A stretch of 64,000 bases of DNA from assembly GCA_949752735.1 (NCBI GenBank), contig OX457042.1, positions 20,442,243 to 20,506,242 on the forward strand, in the 5' to 3' direction. Positions 1 through 11,605 of the stretch are shown piece by piece. The first letter of the stretch is position 1. Each line of letters opens with the position of its first letter. The notes under the pieces were generated by a model. The model ran no database searches and was not told the origin of the DNA. It saw only the letters and a list, made by a program, of their open reading frames with translations. Made by a program: the position numbers and the translations under genes. Source of the DNA: Lumbricus terrestris (taxonomy: Eukaryota > Annelida > Clitellata > Crassiclitellata > Lumbricidae).

Positions 1-499
1 GGAACTTCGGGACATAAAGTCAAAATGGAAAAGAAGGAGATTCATAGATGTAAGAACGCATTTTAGTTAGAATATCTAAAAGTAGAAATAATTGTAATAA
101 TTGTTGCTTAATTTGGTTTATTTAGTCTAGAGATTGAATATGAAAGCTCAGTTCATTCATCAAACTTGTAACTGCACTGATGTCAGTGATGCTTAAATTT
201 ATTTCATTTTGTTGTTGTATCGAAATTATGAATGAGTAGTGAGTACATGAAGATATTCGACTCCAATGTGCCAATGATGTTTCAATTGGCTTAATATCAG
301 ACGTGGATTTATTTTCCGAATGCAGAATACATTGGACTTGATGCATAATGAAGCATGATGTGATTAGCAGTAAAAAGAGTGGTGGTGGTGGTGGGATGGT
401 GGTCGTGATCACGTGTGTTTCCTGTCTTTGTTACAACAGTTATTGTTATTATTACATAAATTTATAACGCGCGCAAGGTCACACCAAAGTGTGAATCTG
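1..499. other. Non-coding, presumed intron or upstream sequence
   Basis: I see no exon here. The one open frame on the minus strand has low-complexity proline codons and no splice or domain signal. The stretch probably belongs to the intron upstream of the zinc-finger exon at 1382, with the 3' end of a minus-strand LINE beginning near 500. Confidence 0.4.
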
Positions 500-1370
500 A
501 GGCACGGATATAGTTAGCCACCAGAGGAAGATGCAGTTAAAGGTCCATGTGCTTGAAAGCCAAAGAGAAATAGTGAGTTTTGAGCCGTTTTTTGAAGGTA
601 GGGAGTGAATTTGAGCAACGAAGAGAGAGTGGAAGTAGATTCCATTCTTTGGGAGCAGAGGCATGGAATGCATGCGAGCCCATAACAGTTCTGCATCGAG
701 GCTCAGCTAAAAGACCCATGCTTGATGATCGCAGGCAACGAGGAGGAATGTAAGGAGTAAGCAGTGACTGAAGGTAGGGAGGTGTCCCGGTAGAGAGGGA
801 TTTGTAGGTTAAAAAGGCCAATTTAAATTTAATCCTAAACTCGACAGGAAGCCAATGCAGCTGATGAAGCAAAACTGAAGAACTTGATCGTAGTGGGACA
901 CGCAGCACAACCCGAGCTAAGGAATTTTGGATGCGTTGCAGCCTATGTAACTCATAGTCTGAAATGCCAACAAAAATCGCATTAGCATAATCAAGGCGAG
1001 AGGAGACAAGGGAGCAAGCTAAAGTCTTCGACATATCCTTAGTCAGAGCCGACCTAATGTGACGTATTGCCCTGATGTGATAAAAACAAGATCTACAAAG
1101 GTTAGTTACATGCATGCGAAAAGTAAGCATACTGTCCAGGGTAACCCCAAGAGTTTTAACAGAATCTGATAATGGTACTGCAGAGCCTGCGAGGTCGATG
1201 CTGGAAAGTGAAGGAAAAGAACGCAGGCGTTGTCGTGACCCGAACAAAATTGCTTCAGACTTGTTTGGGCTTATAGCCAAACCGTTAAAACAGAACCAGG
1301 CATATAAAGATGAAAGGCACTCCTCAAGTTTAAGTTTACCGGACTGATCAGTGTGTGACAGTTGTGTTGT
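500..1370 (-). mobile_element. 5'-truncated CR1/L2-like LINE, reverse transcriptase C-terminal part
   Basis: About 278 continuous codons on the minus strand read as the end of a non-LTR retrotransposon reverse transcriptase, from the TQLSHTD segment that normally follows the catalytic FADD box, through KTLGVTLDSMLTFRMHV, SSRLDYANAIFVGI and HQLHWLPVEFRIKFK, to a C-terminal AFHASAPKEWNLLPLSLR block. The catalytic palm is absent because the copy is truncated at its 5' end near 1370. The reading frame is still intact, which points to a fairly young copy. It lies antisense in an intron, and its 5' edge falls about 12 bp from the splice acceptor of the next zinc-finger exon. Confidence 0.9.
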
Positions 1371-1381
1371 TGTTTTTACAG

Positions 1382-1636
1382 CTTCAAACGCTGACGCTAT
1401 CCCATCATCCATGGGACTTCTGCCGAGCCAACTGTCTACCTCTGGAGCAGTCGTTTCATCTATGGCGTCTGCAATCAACCCTGGACACATGATGGCACCC
1501 TATGGGGGCTTCCCAGTCCTACCCAGTGTCCCGAACCCGGCGGATATGATGAGCATGATGCCCTATCTGTTTCCTTGCCTCACCGGATTTTACCCAGGTG
1601 CTGGCATGCCGTTCATGCCAACTTCCATGGTGCCAG
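1382..1636 (+). CDS. Zinc-finger gene, penultimate coding exon
   Basis: The acceptor is gttgtttttacag ending at 1381. The exon has 255 nt, enters and leaves in phase 1, and encodes a Met/Pro/Gly-rich linker ending PFMPTSMVPG. The only donor that keeps the frame into the next exon is CCAG|GCAAGT at 1636/1637, a GC-type site. The GT four bases further on would shift the frame. Confidence 0.75.
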
Positions 1637-4402
1637 GCAAGTAATTGCCAGTCAGCTTATTAATGATCATTTCAGATTTTGAAAGTTTCTTGAGATTGAA
1701 CTATGCTCAAGCGTTGTAATGCGAGTGCCGCTGGGTGATTAAGGAATTCCATGGTCTCTCTCTCGTGCATGTTGCATGCAAACAGAGACATAGTTATTAC
1801 TTTGCTTTGTCGTAGCTTTGGGATGAAAACCATATTTAATCTTTTTCGTTTTCAAAGTTCCTGGACACCGAGTATCAGACAAGATTACAGTAATTTCTAG
1901 TGACATCGAAGTCAAAGAATGAACTCCAAATGAACCATCTGTTTTGTGTTGCATCAACAGACGTTTGGTAGATGTTTTCTAAAGTCTAAGAATATGTGCA
2001 TGTGCAGGAATCTGAGCATTACGTGGTGTATGTTTGTAGAACCTCTGAAGCCCTGTTGCGTGTAATGTAATCACGACTTTATATCGCCCTGCGTTGAATA
2101 TTTCCTCAGGTATTTACCGCCTAGGAGTTGAGGATGTTTCTGAGTAATATTTCAGAATACCCTGAATTTCATACTGCGGGTTTGCTGTTATCATTGCTTT
2201 CTTATCAGAACTTTACCACCAGATGCTGTGCAAGCAGACTGTCAGAGTATCCAGGTGTAGCGTATTAAATCGCTATTATCTATCAAACTAACTTATCTAG
2301 TATTAAGTGTTAATTCTAAGTAGGAGTTAAGCTAGACAATTTAGTCGGCGTATCTAGATTAATAATTTGGCGTCTAGTGGATTAGTAACTAGAAGACCAC
2401 GAATCTTGCGTATATGAGCGAGGCAGTCATAGTGACGTCAAGCGGTTACTACGGACGCTACGTAAGCGAAAACATTTGCATCGACGCGTAACCAATAAAA
2501 AGCATCGAAATGAGCTTAACGGTCGGAATTGAATGGAAACAGCCACGTCATTGAAATTCGACATAAACGGTTGATTCCTTGCATGAACATTGAGAAAGAT
2601 GGTTGCTCAGTTGTGGCTGGCAATTCATTTGAAGTTTATTCAATGGTGAGGATGAGGATTATGCTCGTATCTGGTTGTAAAACAGTACGAGGCATTCGTG
2701 TGAGAGTAGAGGCGATTTAGAAGTTCAAAGTTGCGAACTCTAACGTCCGTGAAGTCTACATTGTGATTGTGACGGTTGGTGAGACGTTATTTCGTGTGGA
2801 GAGAAACGATTTTGGGCTCGTTGTCTCTGGTTGACATTTCAAGGTCATTTTCAATTGGGAAGGAAATTCTCATTGATTGGAGTATGATAATTTGATGCAA
2901 CGGATGTATTGAATATTGTCTCGTCTGGTATTCGATCTGGATTCCACCGCTTGGCAGTATCTCATCATCCTCTTCAAATATAGCACCGGGTTGCTTATCT
3001 TCATACAGTGAAACTACAGAGAATCTGCAGAACTATTCTTCAAATATAGCACCGGGTTGCTTATCTTCATACAGTGAATCTACAGAGGATCTGCAGAACT
3101 ATTTCAAGGCCGTTTTACACTACAGAAACGATATGTCATATATCTCAACTGTGGAGCACAGATAAGCATTTAGATAATTATAATTAGTGATACGCCAAAT
3201 AAGTAAATAGGAACATTGCGTAATTGTATTGTGTATTTAACAGTTTTCCATTATATTATACATTTATAAAGAATTGGTTTCTCTTTGAACAGATCATTTA
3301 AATGCAGTACATTTTCAATTACCTGCTAAAATAAGCTTAAAACGGATAAACGTTACACCAGGGCTGTTTTAAAGGAATTTTTAGAACTGCACAACCCCTT
3401 CCTTCCTTTCCCATTCTTCATGGTAAATTGCTTCCAATCGAAGTACAATGACCTTTTTTGCTATTTTTAATTGCACAGAACTTGTGACAGAAGTGCTTTT
3501 ACAACTGCACAAATCCATTTAAAACTGCACATTTTGTGTACAACTGCACGTTAAAAAAACCTGAGAGTATCTATCCGCCATGATATGTTACTAAATCTGG
3601 AATCAAGAAGCTGACTCTACTTGCACAACGCAGTTTGTCTCGATTTCACCCTTCTCTACCTATCTATTCTTCGATGTGTCTTGGCGAAATGTATTTACAT
3701 GTTAGTCTGCCAGTAGGCAAACGGCATAAACTGAAACAGCTTAAACCGCTGTGTAAGCTTACTATTAAGTCATTGTTATATGAAACCTGTTTAGGTCTGG
3801 AAAGTATGTTCCTGTACGACCCGATCAACTTCGGAACGCCGCTCAACTTGCTCCAGATTCCTCCAACGTGCATCAAGAAGATCCAGGACAAGCTGCACGA
3901 CAAGGACTGCACGGTGACGCACTACTCCCAGGACAGCCACTCCTTCGCTGACCTGCGCCGGTGCGTGGCGCCCGACGACTGGCTCATGGCACGCAGGGCG
4001 ACCGTCGACGTCGGCTACATCTGCAAGAAGTGTCACATCGTCTACCCGGGTCGTGCGGCTTGTATCGCCCACCAGCAGATGTCCTGCTTCGCGGGCAACC
4101 AGAGACCCGACGGCGCCATCCTGAAGCTGGAGCAGCTGCAGTACGAGTGCTCGGCGTGCCTCATCCGGTGCTCAACAATGTCGGAGTTCAAGGCTCACTG
4201 CTCGCAGGACGCGCACCGTCGACAGTTGGCAGCGGCCGGAAAGAGTTCGTCTTCTGCGTCGCAGAAGTTCACTCCGACGACGACGCCTGGGAAGACCACA
4301 GCCCCCCACACCAAGGTCGAGTCTGCCGCGGACGCCACAAGGGATGAAGTCACTAATGGAGGTTCGGCGGTTGGCGCTTCCAACGTGGAGCAGGAGAACT
4401 GA
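1382..4402 (+). CDS. 3' end of a zinc-finger transcription-factor-type gene (probable ZFHX3/4 or zfh2 family), two coding exons
   Basis: Coding exons are 1382-1636 and 3795-4402, joined in phase 1 to give 287 codons and then TGA at 4400-4402. The first exon is rich in Met, Pro and Gly (MMSMMPYLFPCLTGFYPGAG), like the low-complexity C-terminal linkers of zinc-finger homeobox proteins. The second begins LESMFLYDPINFGTPLNLL and carries two zinc fingers: CKKC-X12-H-X4-C, then CSAC-X12-H-X5-H of the matrin/U1 spacing. A Ser/Thr/Pro-rich tail follows. No homeodomain is in the window; it would lie 5' of position 1. ZFHX assignment rests on general resemblance of the C-terminal block and is inference; that this is a real zinc-finger gene is much surer. 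The intron 1637-3794 appears to have a GC donor. Confidence 0.6.
1645..2970. other. Intron sequence, first part
   Basis: This is intronic DNA of the zinc-finger gene. I see no open frame with coding character. A palindromic TGACGTCA (CRE-type) word occurs near 2432, inside a short GC-richer patch; by itself it is weak evidence for a regulatory site. Confidence 0.4.
2971..3102 (+). repeat. 66-bp tandem duplication in the zinc-finger intron
   Basis: Two adjacent copies begin TCTTCAAATATAGCACCGGG at 2971 and at 3037. They differ at only a few bases, so the duplication is recent. No coding content. Confidence 0.9.
3795..4402 (+). CDS. Zinc-finger gene, last coding exon (two C2H2-type fingers)
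   Basis: The acceptor cctgtttag ends at 3794. The first two bases complete a Gly codon begun in the previous exon. The exon is clearly more GC-rich than its flanks, as expected for coding sequence here. Finger 1 is CKKCHIVYPGRAACIAHQQM with a final Cys in place of the last His; finger 2 is YECSACLIRCSTMSEFKAHC then H five residues after the first His. The Ser/Thr-rich tail ends GASNVEQEN at the TGA. Confidence 0.8.
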
Positions 4403-5117
4403 GACGGAATCTCTCCAGTTGGTAGTTGTACCGTGATCGTGAAAGCTCTCCGCAGGACCACCGCGTTTCACGGGTCCTGAATTGCGTACAGACGTCCAGA
4501 TCACTTTCTGCCGGGGTTCTGCGCGGCAGATACCTGAAGAACTCCTGATGTGCCGTGGCTGGCATCCGGATCAACTTCCCATTTGTTCGCATTGATGTCT
4601 GCACCATCTTTGAATGATGTCTGCTTCCGACGGGACTTGGTGACCACCAGGCAGCCGGAACCAGACTTAAAACTGACCACTATCCACCAGCTGAAGGATG
4701 AAAATCTTTGCATTACTGGTACATGTGTTTTCTTTCTCGAGTCGATTGACTGCTTTCTCGTGTGTCATCCGAAACTTCAGCGGAAGTCACATCCTTACGA
4801 TCGCTCGAACGTGACCGCTGTGTGGCTTAAATACTCGCTTGTGTTGGAGTCACAGGTTTCTTAGACGTCTGATCAATTCAGTTTGTGTGTTTGTACAAAA
4901 TGCTCCGATGTTTCGATTGGATACAGACTTTGGACGAGGTGGTGGACCAAGAGATTAGCATTGAAAGTAGTCTGATGATCATTGTTCTTCTGTGTTGTTA
5001 CTACTGCTGATTGTGACTTCCTCTGCAGCAATCTTCAGAATCTTCTGCATCATTGGCCAGTTATTATTGTACTCATTTTCCATGGCTAAATCGCTTCACA
5101 ACATATACATGTACAAA

Positions 5118-5190
5118 GTCAACAGACCAACATGTGAGGACATTATTCTTTAACACATTCTCAGACCAACATGTGAGGACATTATTTTCC
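5118..5190 (+). repeat. Short direct repeat, two copies
   Basis: CAGACCAACATGTGAGGACA occurs twice about 38 bp apart, each followed by TTATT, just upstream of the 47-bp minisatellite. Confidence 0.8.
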
Positions 5191-5380
5191 AAATTATTGT
5201 ATGTTTGAACGCAACATGTCCTCAGCACATTAATGTGTAGTGAACTGTAGTGATTGGCAGTTCATTGTGGATGCCTGCTGTCTATTTGTTAAACCATGTT
5301 TATGGCCAACCTAGCGCCGCAACCACGTGAGGGTGTTTGGTCCTTAAGTGTCTCGGATCAATCCTTCATCTTTAAATAAT

Positions 5381-5800
5381 GGGACCACATGTCCTTAGAT
5401 CAGTGTGAGGCCAAATTGTTGAAAAATGGAGTCACATGCCCTTAGATCAGTATGAGGCCGAATTGTTTAAAAATGGAGTTACATTTCCTTAGAGAATTAT
5501 GAGGCCAAAATGTTGACAAATGGAGTTACGTGTCCTTAGAGAATTATGAGGCCAAATTGTTGAAAAATGGAGTTACATGTCCTCAGTGTGAAGCCAAATT
5601 GTTGAAAAATGGAGTTAAATGTCCTTAGAGTATTATTAAGATGCCATTTTGTTTACAAATGGAGTGCATGTCCTTAAAGTATTATGAGGTCAAATTGTTG
5701 AAAAATGGAGTTACTTGTCTTTCGAGTATTATGTGGCCAAATTGTGGAATAACAGCAACTTGTCCTTAGAACATTTATAAGGCCAGATTGTTGCAGTATT
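5381..5800 (+). repeat. 47-bp minisatellite, about nine diverged copies
   Basis: The landmark GTCCTTAGA recurs at 5391, 5438, 5485, 5532, 5579, 5621, 5670, 5717 and 5762, spaced 47 bp apart except for small indels. Each unit also carries GAGGCCAAATTG and AAAAATGGAGTTAC. The copies are diverged, so this is an old array. It lies about 1 kb after the zinc-finger stop codon, probably in its 3' UTR. Confidence 0.95.
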
Positions 5801-6207
5801 TGAATGGCAGTATGTCATTATGTCCTCAAAAGAGATATGCGATACATGATACAGAATAAGAACAGACTCATTCTACGTGATCTGCCAAACTCTTTTATGA
5901 TGATAATTATGGTTTTCTTGCATGTTTTAGTTGGCACTTTTGTCATTTTAGTACTTTGTAAACAAACTGCTCAGCGCTGTAGCCGTTCAATTTTCTTGCA
6001 TCATTTTTTGTCTAACTGCGATGCACACTGTAGAAAATAGTGATTTAGGATATCCATGTTGTGCGTGGGCGACTAAAGATACCTGGATATCTTTGAGATG
6101 GTACGAAATGGTAACTTACAGTGTTCGAATAATTTAAGATACCTGACAACTCTTAACCTATATCTGGATGGGGTGTGACATTTAGAATGTTTGATAACAA
6201 AGAAAAA

Positions 6208-6240
6208 ATTATATATATATATATTATATATATACATATG
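6208..6240. repeat. (TA)n microsatellite
   Basis: A short interrupted run of TA dinucleotides. Confidence 0.9.
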
Positions 6241-8102
6241 TGGGGTTGTCATTGCATACTGTATGAAAGGATGGATGACTTAGATACACACATTCTCGTT
6301 TGCATGGGCTTAAGCCCCAATGGATCCAGAGTGCTTCTGAGTTACTATTAAAGTTTGTGTCACGTTGAGTGTTTGAACAGTGGGCACAGTAAGCAAATCT
6401 GAAGCTCCCTGTTGTTAGGGAAATCAAACAAGATACTAACGCCGGTGGTATAGCTAAAAGAAGGTTCGTGGAGATATAAGGACTCCTGGAGTTGTTTCTG
6501 TTGGACCCATAGTGATCTTCAGATCTTCGAAACTAGATTACAGTGAGGTATTCATTCTTAAGAACGTCAACCAATGCCTTGTGTTTAACGATAGCAATGT
6601 TACTGATGTAAGAGTAGGCCTATAAGATGGATTAAAGAAATATTCGGAACACTATATGAGGTATTCATTCCAGTCTTTCTTCCGGACTTTCTCACCTTAC
6701 AGGTACTTTTGGATGATTTTTAAATGCAGACTTACTGGATGTGTGCTCCATTGTTTGATCCTTATGCATAATCCATGTTCCTTGGTGTAATCTATGGCTA
6801 TGCTGTCGATGAATTAATATATGCTGTTGCACCTACTTATAGGTTTTTATGAGGTTGTATACAAATGTCATAGTAGGCCTATACTATTACATGTAAAATG
6901 TGACCTTTTGTAGACATGTTTACTACCACATTACATTGAAAGTGTACTACATTTACTTAAAGCAAACTTGAAGTTGTGATCCACGTACCACTACAGTTGT
7001 AGTAGAACTGGGTCTGAATTGTAGCATGATATGACGATATTCTATTGCTCTTGTCTACAATGTGTACATTAGTGTCTCGCATAAGTAGTAGGCCTAATCT
7101 CTTCGGTATTTGTTCAGCGTTCAGATTAAATTGCTGCTGTCGATGAACGTGTGCGTTCAATGATTAAGGGGCAGTATTAATATTTTCAAAGTGTTGTGAA
7201 AGTCAGCCGTGTGTAATAGGTGAACAGCCGGTCTGGGTATTTGTTGAATTTGCTGTCAGATGCAACACAGCCAACAGTGTTTAGTCAGACTTGACCATCC
7301 AAATATTTTTATTTCTCGCATTTACTATAGCGCACTGTCAAGCTATTTCCCTGTACCAGTCACCCTTCCAGATGTTTGTCTCTTTTAAATTAGCATTTAA
7401 TAATAATAATGAAAATAGTTATAAATTATTAGTATTTTCAGAGCCATGTGAAATATTGAATTTTGTATAATTAAATTCCTACCCATGAGACATTTGTTTG
7501 GGATCAGGCAATGACATACAGAGAAAATTGTTAATTAGTTAAGTAATAGCATGCCTGTTCATGATTGATAAAATTCATTATCAATCAAAGCCATGTTTAA
7601 TCTGCATAACTTTGTAAATTGCCAAAAACCAGCTGATAGAAATTTTCTCCAACCCAAGTTTCATAGAGGTTGTTCGAAGTCTGTCACGATTGATTTTAAT
7701 ATATTAACTTTATCAATACAAAAACTGACAAATTTCTTCTCCTTCGTCAGTTTTTATATCGATAGAAAAAGTTTTGTACAGTGTAAATTATTTTGTATCC
7801 ATTGATGGCTTTTCAAATGTGAAATATACTCTAGGGATACTTCTACGCTTTCGTTCAATATTGCGTTCGACTGTTGAGTGCGACTTAGACTTCAATGAGT
7901 GCGACTTAGACTTCAAAAACTATTGTTTCGATCGAGACTTAACAGTCGCTAGTCGATGAAGAACTGTTTAATTGTGATTTTATTTTGAGTCTTAGCGACA
8001 TTTTTAGTGACTTTGCAAGTTTTTTTGTGATTTTGCTACAGTTCATGAAATCTTTTTACTTGCTATGTATATGAATTGATGCTAGATAGTTTGTAAATGC
8101 AC

Positions 8103-8133
8103 AATAAACTGCTGGATCATACTGTCTATTAAA
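8103..8133 (+). promoter_or_regulatory. Candidate polyadenylation signals of the zinc-finger gene
   Basis: AATAAA at 8103-8108 and ATTAAA at 8128-8133 are the first closely paired polyadenylation words downstream of the stop codon on the + strand. This is a positional inference without transcript support. Confidence 0.3.
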
Positions 8134-8139
8134 GATTCT

Positions 8140-9749
8140 CACTTAAAATATTGCCAGCAGCTATAGGGTGTCCGAAGTTATGTTAGATATGACATGGAAT
8201 AATTACAGGCTTCTTGGAATTTATGAATTAACTATACCTCGTTTGTAGAAGAGATTGTTTTGGCAAAGCATTCTATGTTCACAGGATGGCATAAATTTAA
8301 AAACAACAATTCTATTTTCCATGAAGATACCAGGAATTGCTGGCATGACAATTCGGATGTGAGTATTTTGAATAGTGCGTCTAAAAGGCTGATAAGATAT
8401 TTGGCTCTGGAGATTGTGATATGAGAAAGTTAGGAATTTTCAAAAGTAACAGCTTGGCTTTGAGTTTATGTGCATTGGCCGGTAAGAGGTTCACTTGATA
8501 TTATGCAGTCTTACTGCGTAGTGGAAGATAGTCAGTCAATGCAATCTTCTGTCCTGAGGTAGATATGATCCTCAGGATTTGAAACATGCCTAGAAAGTTA
8601 TCTGGGACTGGGACTGGGACAGCACCACACCGTTAGATGATACAGCAGTACCATATAATTTTCTTTCTTTGTTATCATCTCAATGGTGTGTTTCAAGTAA
8701 GATTGAACGTGTGGTTTGCAATAATTGTGAATCTAATAATTTTTATATTTTGTCAATATACTCTAAATAGCAGTTATAAATATTCTTACACCGTGCCACA
8801 GTCCCACGATGATGATGCTTTCATATTCAGTTCTGATCAAACTGGTGCATTTCAGTGTATTTTAAAGATGATTTTATTGACCGCCAATTGAGCTATCTTG
8901 AAATTATCGGTGTTTTTATGAATCTTCAACTTCTGTTGAAACCAGTACAATGTTTTGATGTCTGTCGATTCGAGGTGTGGGACCGACACCAAGCCAGAAA
9001 AGTTGTTTCTGTAGAGTTCTTTTACAGAGCCCTCTGCAGAACATACAGATAAAATGAGTACATCAAAAATTATTGTTGTAAAGACTAGAAAGTGGGGGTT
9101 CATTTAGGTGCTGAAGTTCCTAAATCCTTTTCTACTGCATTGGGTTACTTCTGTCGAACTGAATTTAATGCCTGCTGTTAAAAATAAAACGGTTGGTTGT
9201 GTAGCAGAAACGTTTCTTCTCTATAGCACAACTCGCTTTAAATGAATTTTTAACAAACTCTGGTGCTCATGGTTAGCCTACAATTGTGGAAATAAAATCT
9301 TTCTTGGTTAGAGAAATTTTAACTTTGCAGTTTTATTCCAGAGGTTCATTTCTCGGCTAAGGTTAGGAGTTACATTGCTTGCATAATTACCACGAAATTG
9401 TATACGAAATACGGTATTGTCAATTTTATGTAGCCCATGAAGCGTGTCTATGCGTGTATACTTGTGTGCATGTAAGTAGCATATAATTATTAATCTGTCG
9501 TCGATAGTACACACGGTTGGCTTTTCCGTCTATTAGGCTACTTCTGCTTCTTCTGTACATTGCTACGACTGCACGAGTCTGTCTCGATTTAGGAAATCAT
9601 GTAGTAAGACTTGATAATACGAGTTTCTCATCAATTCCCACGTGACTGCTACGTCACTTACCCATGTCAGCTTTGACGTCATTGACCAATTAAGTGTACA
9701 TACTTACATGCACATCACTTATCTAAATAAGTCTATGTAAAGTTATTGC
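8140..9749. other. Intergenic sequence, no feature recognised
   Basis: The DNA is AT-rich with only short chance frames. A CRE-like TGACGTCA occurs near 9672 among other TGACG words. I see no exon, RNA gene or complete transposon. Confidence 0.4.
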
Positions 9750-9750
9750 A

Positions 9751-9910
9751 TGGACGCCGTCCATGACCGTCCAATCACCCTTTAAGCCCTGTCCCCAACT
9801 CAAGTCTTTTGCTCAATGCCTTTGTTATAACGGACACCCCTTCAGGACAGAATTTCCTGCCACCAAAGAGTTTTTCCCCGACAAAGCTGCCCCACATATT
9901 CTTCTAGTTA
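9751..9910 (+). repeat. Dispersed direct repeat, copy 1
   Basis: It starts TGGACGCCGTCCATGACC and shares a run of similarity with 10918-11070, for example CAAGTCTTT then CTCAATGCC, and a CCCCTTCA-GACAGAA block. The copies are clearly diverged. The repeat family is not recognised. Confidence 0.7.
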
Positions 9911-10370
9911 CGCCTGTAGGTTACATAACAGGACTGCCAACTCGGATGTTGGGGGCTCAAATTCCACATTGGCGTGTCGTGAGAACTTTACAAGTGTGCC
10001 ACGGGAAAATTTTTAATATGTTATTAAGTAATAATTAAGCTAAACATCCAGCTGTAAAGGATTAAACCAAAAGAATAACAGAAGAATATTTTTAGAATCT
10101 TGTGGCACCGCAAAACAAGCAATAAAAAAACTTACGAACTACATGATATTGCGAGAAAGGGGATTGGTTGCAAGCTATAAAGTCGCTCAATTGTTGGGAA
10201 AACGCAAAGATGCAAAGAAGGTAATTAGTGTGCTGTGAAAATTTTCATTCTTTCTTAGTGTGCCACAAGACAAAAAAGTCAGTGCACAGATAAGGGGCGA
10301 AAGTCCAAGGGCTAGGGTTGGCTACACACCTGATATGGAGAGAAACAGAATGTGAAGGCTCTAACAGTTC

Positions 10371-10505
10371 GTCCCTTGGGGTGGGGGGGCTGGCTATAAA
10401 AAAGGGGCTCCTCTCCTTATACTAGTGAATTCGTACCCATGGCTGTCCCTTGGGACTGGCTATTAAAAAAGGGGACTCCTCTCTATACACTAGTGAATTG
10501 ACATG
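10371..10505 (+). repeat. 73-bp tandem duplication
   Basis: GTCCCTTGGG occurs at 10371 and 10444. Both copies continue into a GGCTAT-AAAAAAGGGG block, then CTCCTCTC and ACTAGTGAATT. Confidence 0.85.
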
Positions 10506-10917
10506 CATGATCAAGTGTTGTTGCTCGGCTGTCAAGTCAACCATATCTCCAGACATTACTTGCAAGGAATCAGAATCAGAAAAACACCGTTTCAGTTTGA
10601 ACAGTTTTTCACGACAGTCTTGTTTAGACGGACGAGTACACAGCGCAGACATAATAATAGTAATATTATATCTACAAATAAATACTTTCTACAGAATTTA
10701 AAAAATCTTAATATCAGAGTCGTTCTTAGAAGTAATACACTGCACAGGGTGTGATGTTGACTTCCATTCAACCCTCATTGAAGATAATTTCCCCAACCAG
10801 TGTGTAAAGCGAAGAAAAAGAATTGCCTGTGTGCCCCCTTACCTTTCCAGGCAGTGCTGCTGGCTTAATAAGTGGCAGGATGGCATTCAGGTTTGAAAAT
10901 AAGTACGTGGACGCCAT

Positions 10918-11070
10918 CCATAACCTTCCAGTCAGACTTTAAGTTCTGTTCTCAATATCAAGTCTTTCTCTCAATGCCATGGTTTAATTGATCTCCCCTT
11001 CAAGACAGAACTTCTTGTCTTCAAAAAGTACACGCCCGAAAAAATGCTGCCACCCACAAATCTTGACAAC
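10918..11070 (+). repeat. Dispersed direct repeat, copy 2
   Basis: This is the partner of 9751-9910 in the same orientation, about 1.17 kb downstream. The pair could be degenerate terminal repeats of an old element or two insertions of one repeat family. No retroviral-type coding sequence lies between them. Confidence 0.7.
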
Positions 11071-11502
11071 ACATTGTATCAACAGTGGGATATGTGTAAA
11101 ACATGGTTTGGACATCCAACCCACCTCGCTAAGGTATACAAGGTTGGGATGCATCCCCCCAATATCTCAATATGTTGAGGCCCGCTCTCTGAAATCTCAT
11201 CTAACTTCCCTGGAGACCCAACATAGTTGTATAACTACATCACACACTTCAAAATTGTAATCATAACAAAAGACTTGTATAGCATCTCTTAAAATCTACC
11301 AAACATGCCCAAACAGCCAATTAAAAGCTTCTGAAAAGTCTTCACACCTCAACAGACTGCAACCTGGGTTTAATATAATTCAGTAGCAAACAACAGGAGC
11401 ATAAGCACAGCCACAAACACTGCAACACAAAAGAAAACAATCGGACGTTCAGGAACGCAATGAAACAATAATTGTACAATTTAGATTTGGGGTGGGGTAA
11501 GA

Positions 11503-11605
11503 TTCATTCATTCATTCATTCAAGTATTTATATAGCGCTTCTTAAGTAAACTACTCAGAGGCACTCCAAACTACTCAGAGGCGCTCCTAGATAGGTCAAG
11601 ACAAT
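11503..11605 (-). repeat. SINE/LINE tail fragment with ATTC microsatellite
   Basis: An (ATTC)n run is followed by TTTATATAGCGCTTCTTAAG and ACTACTCAGAGGCGCTCC. The last block is the reverse complement of the shared 3' tail seen in the SINE copies elsewhere in this window. The CTCAGAGGC segment is itself doubled here. Confidence 0.8.

Larger units (their letters stand above)
4403..8135 (+). other. Probable long 3' UTR of the zinc-finger gene
   Basis: After the TGA at 4402 no further exon is visible on this strand. The first canonical polyadenylation word is AATAAA at 8103-8108, followed by ATTAAA at 8128-8133. A 3.7-kb 3' UTR is therefore possible; ATTAAA near 6632 is an earlier option. The 47-bp minisatellite at 5381-5800 would lie inside the transcript. 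The assignment is inferred from position only. Confidence 0.35.

Noticed and set aside
537..1490. A 317-residue minus-strand protein as one gene
   Set aside because: Its first 38 residues are the antisense of the zinc-finger exon. Only the part from about residue 41 is LINE reverse transcriptase.
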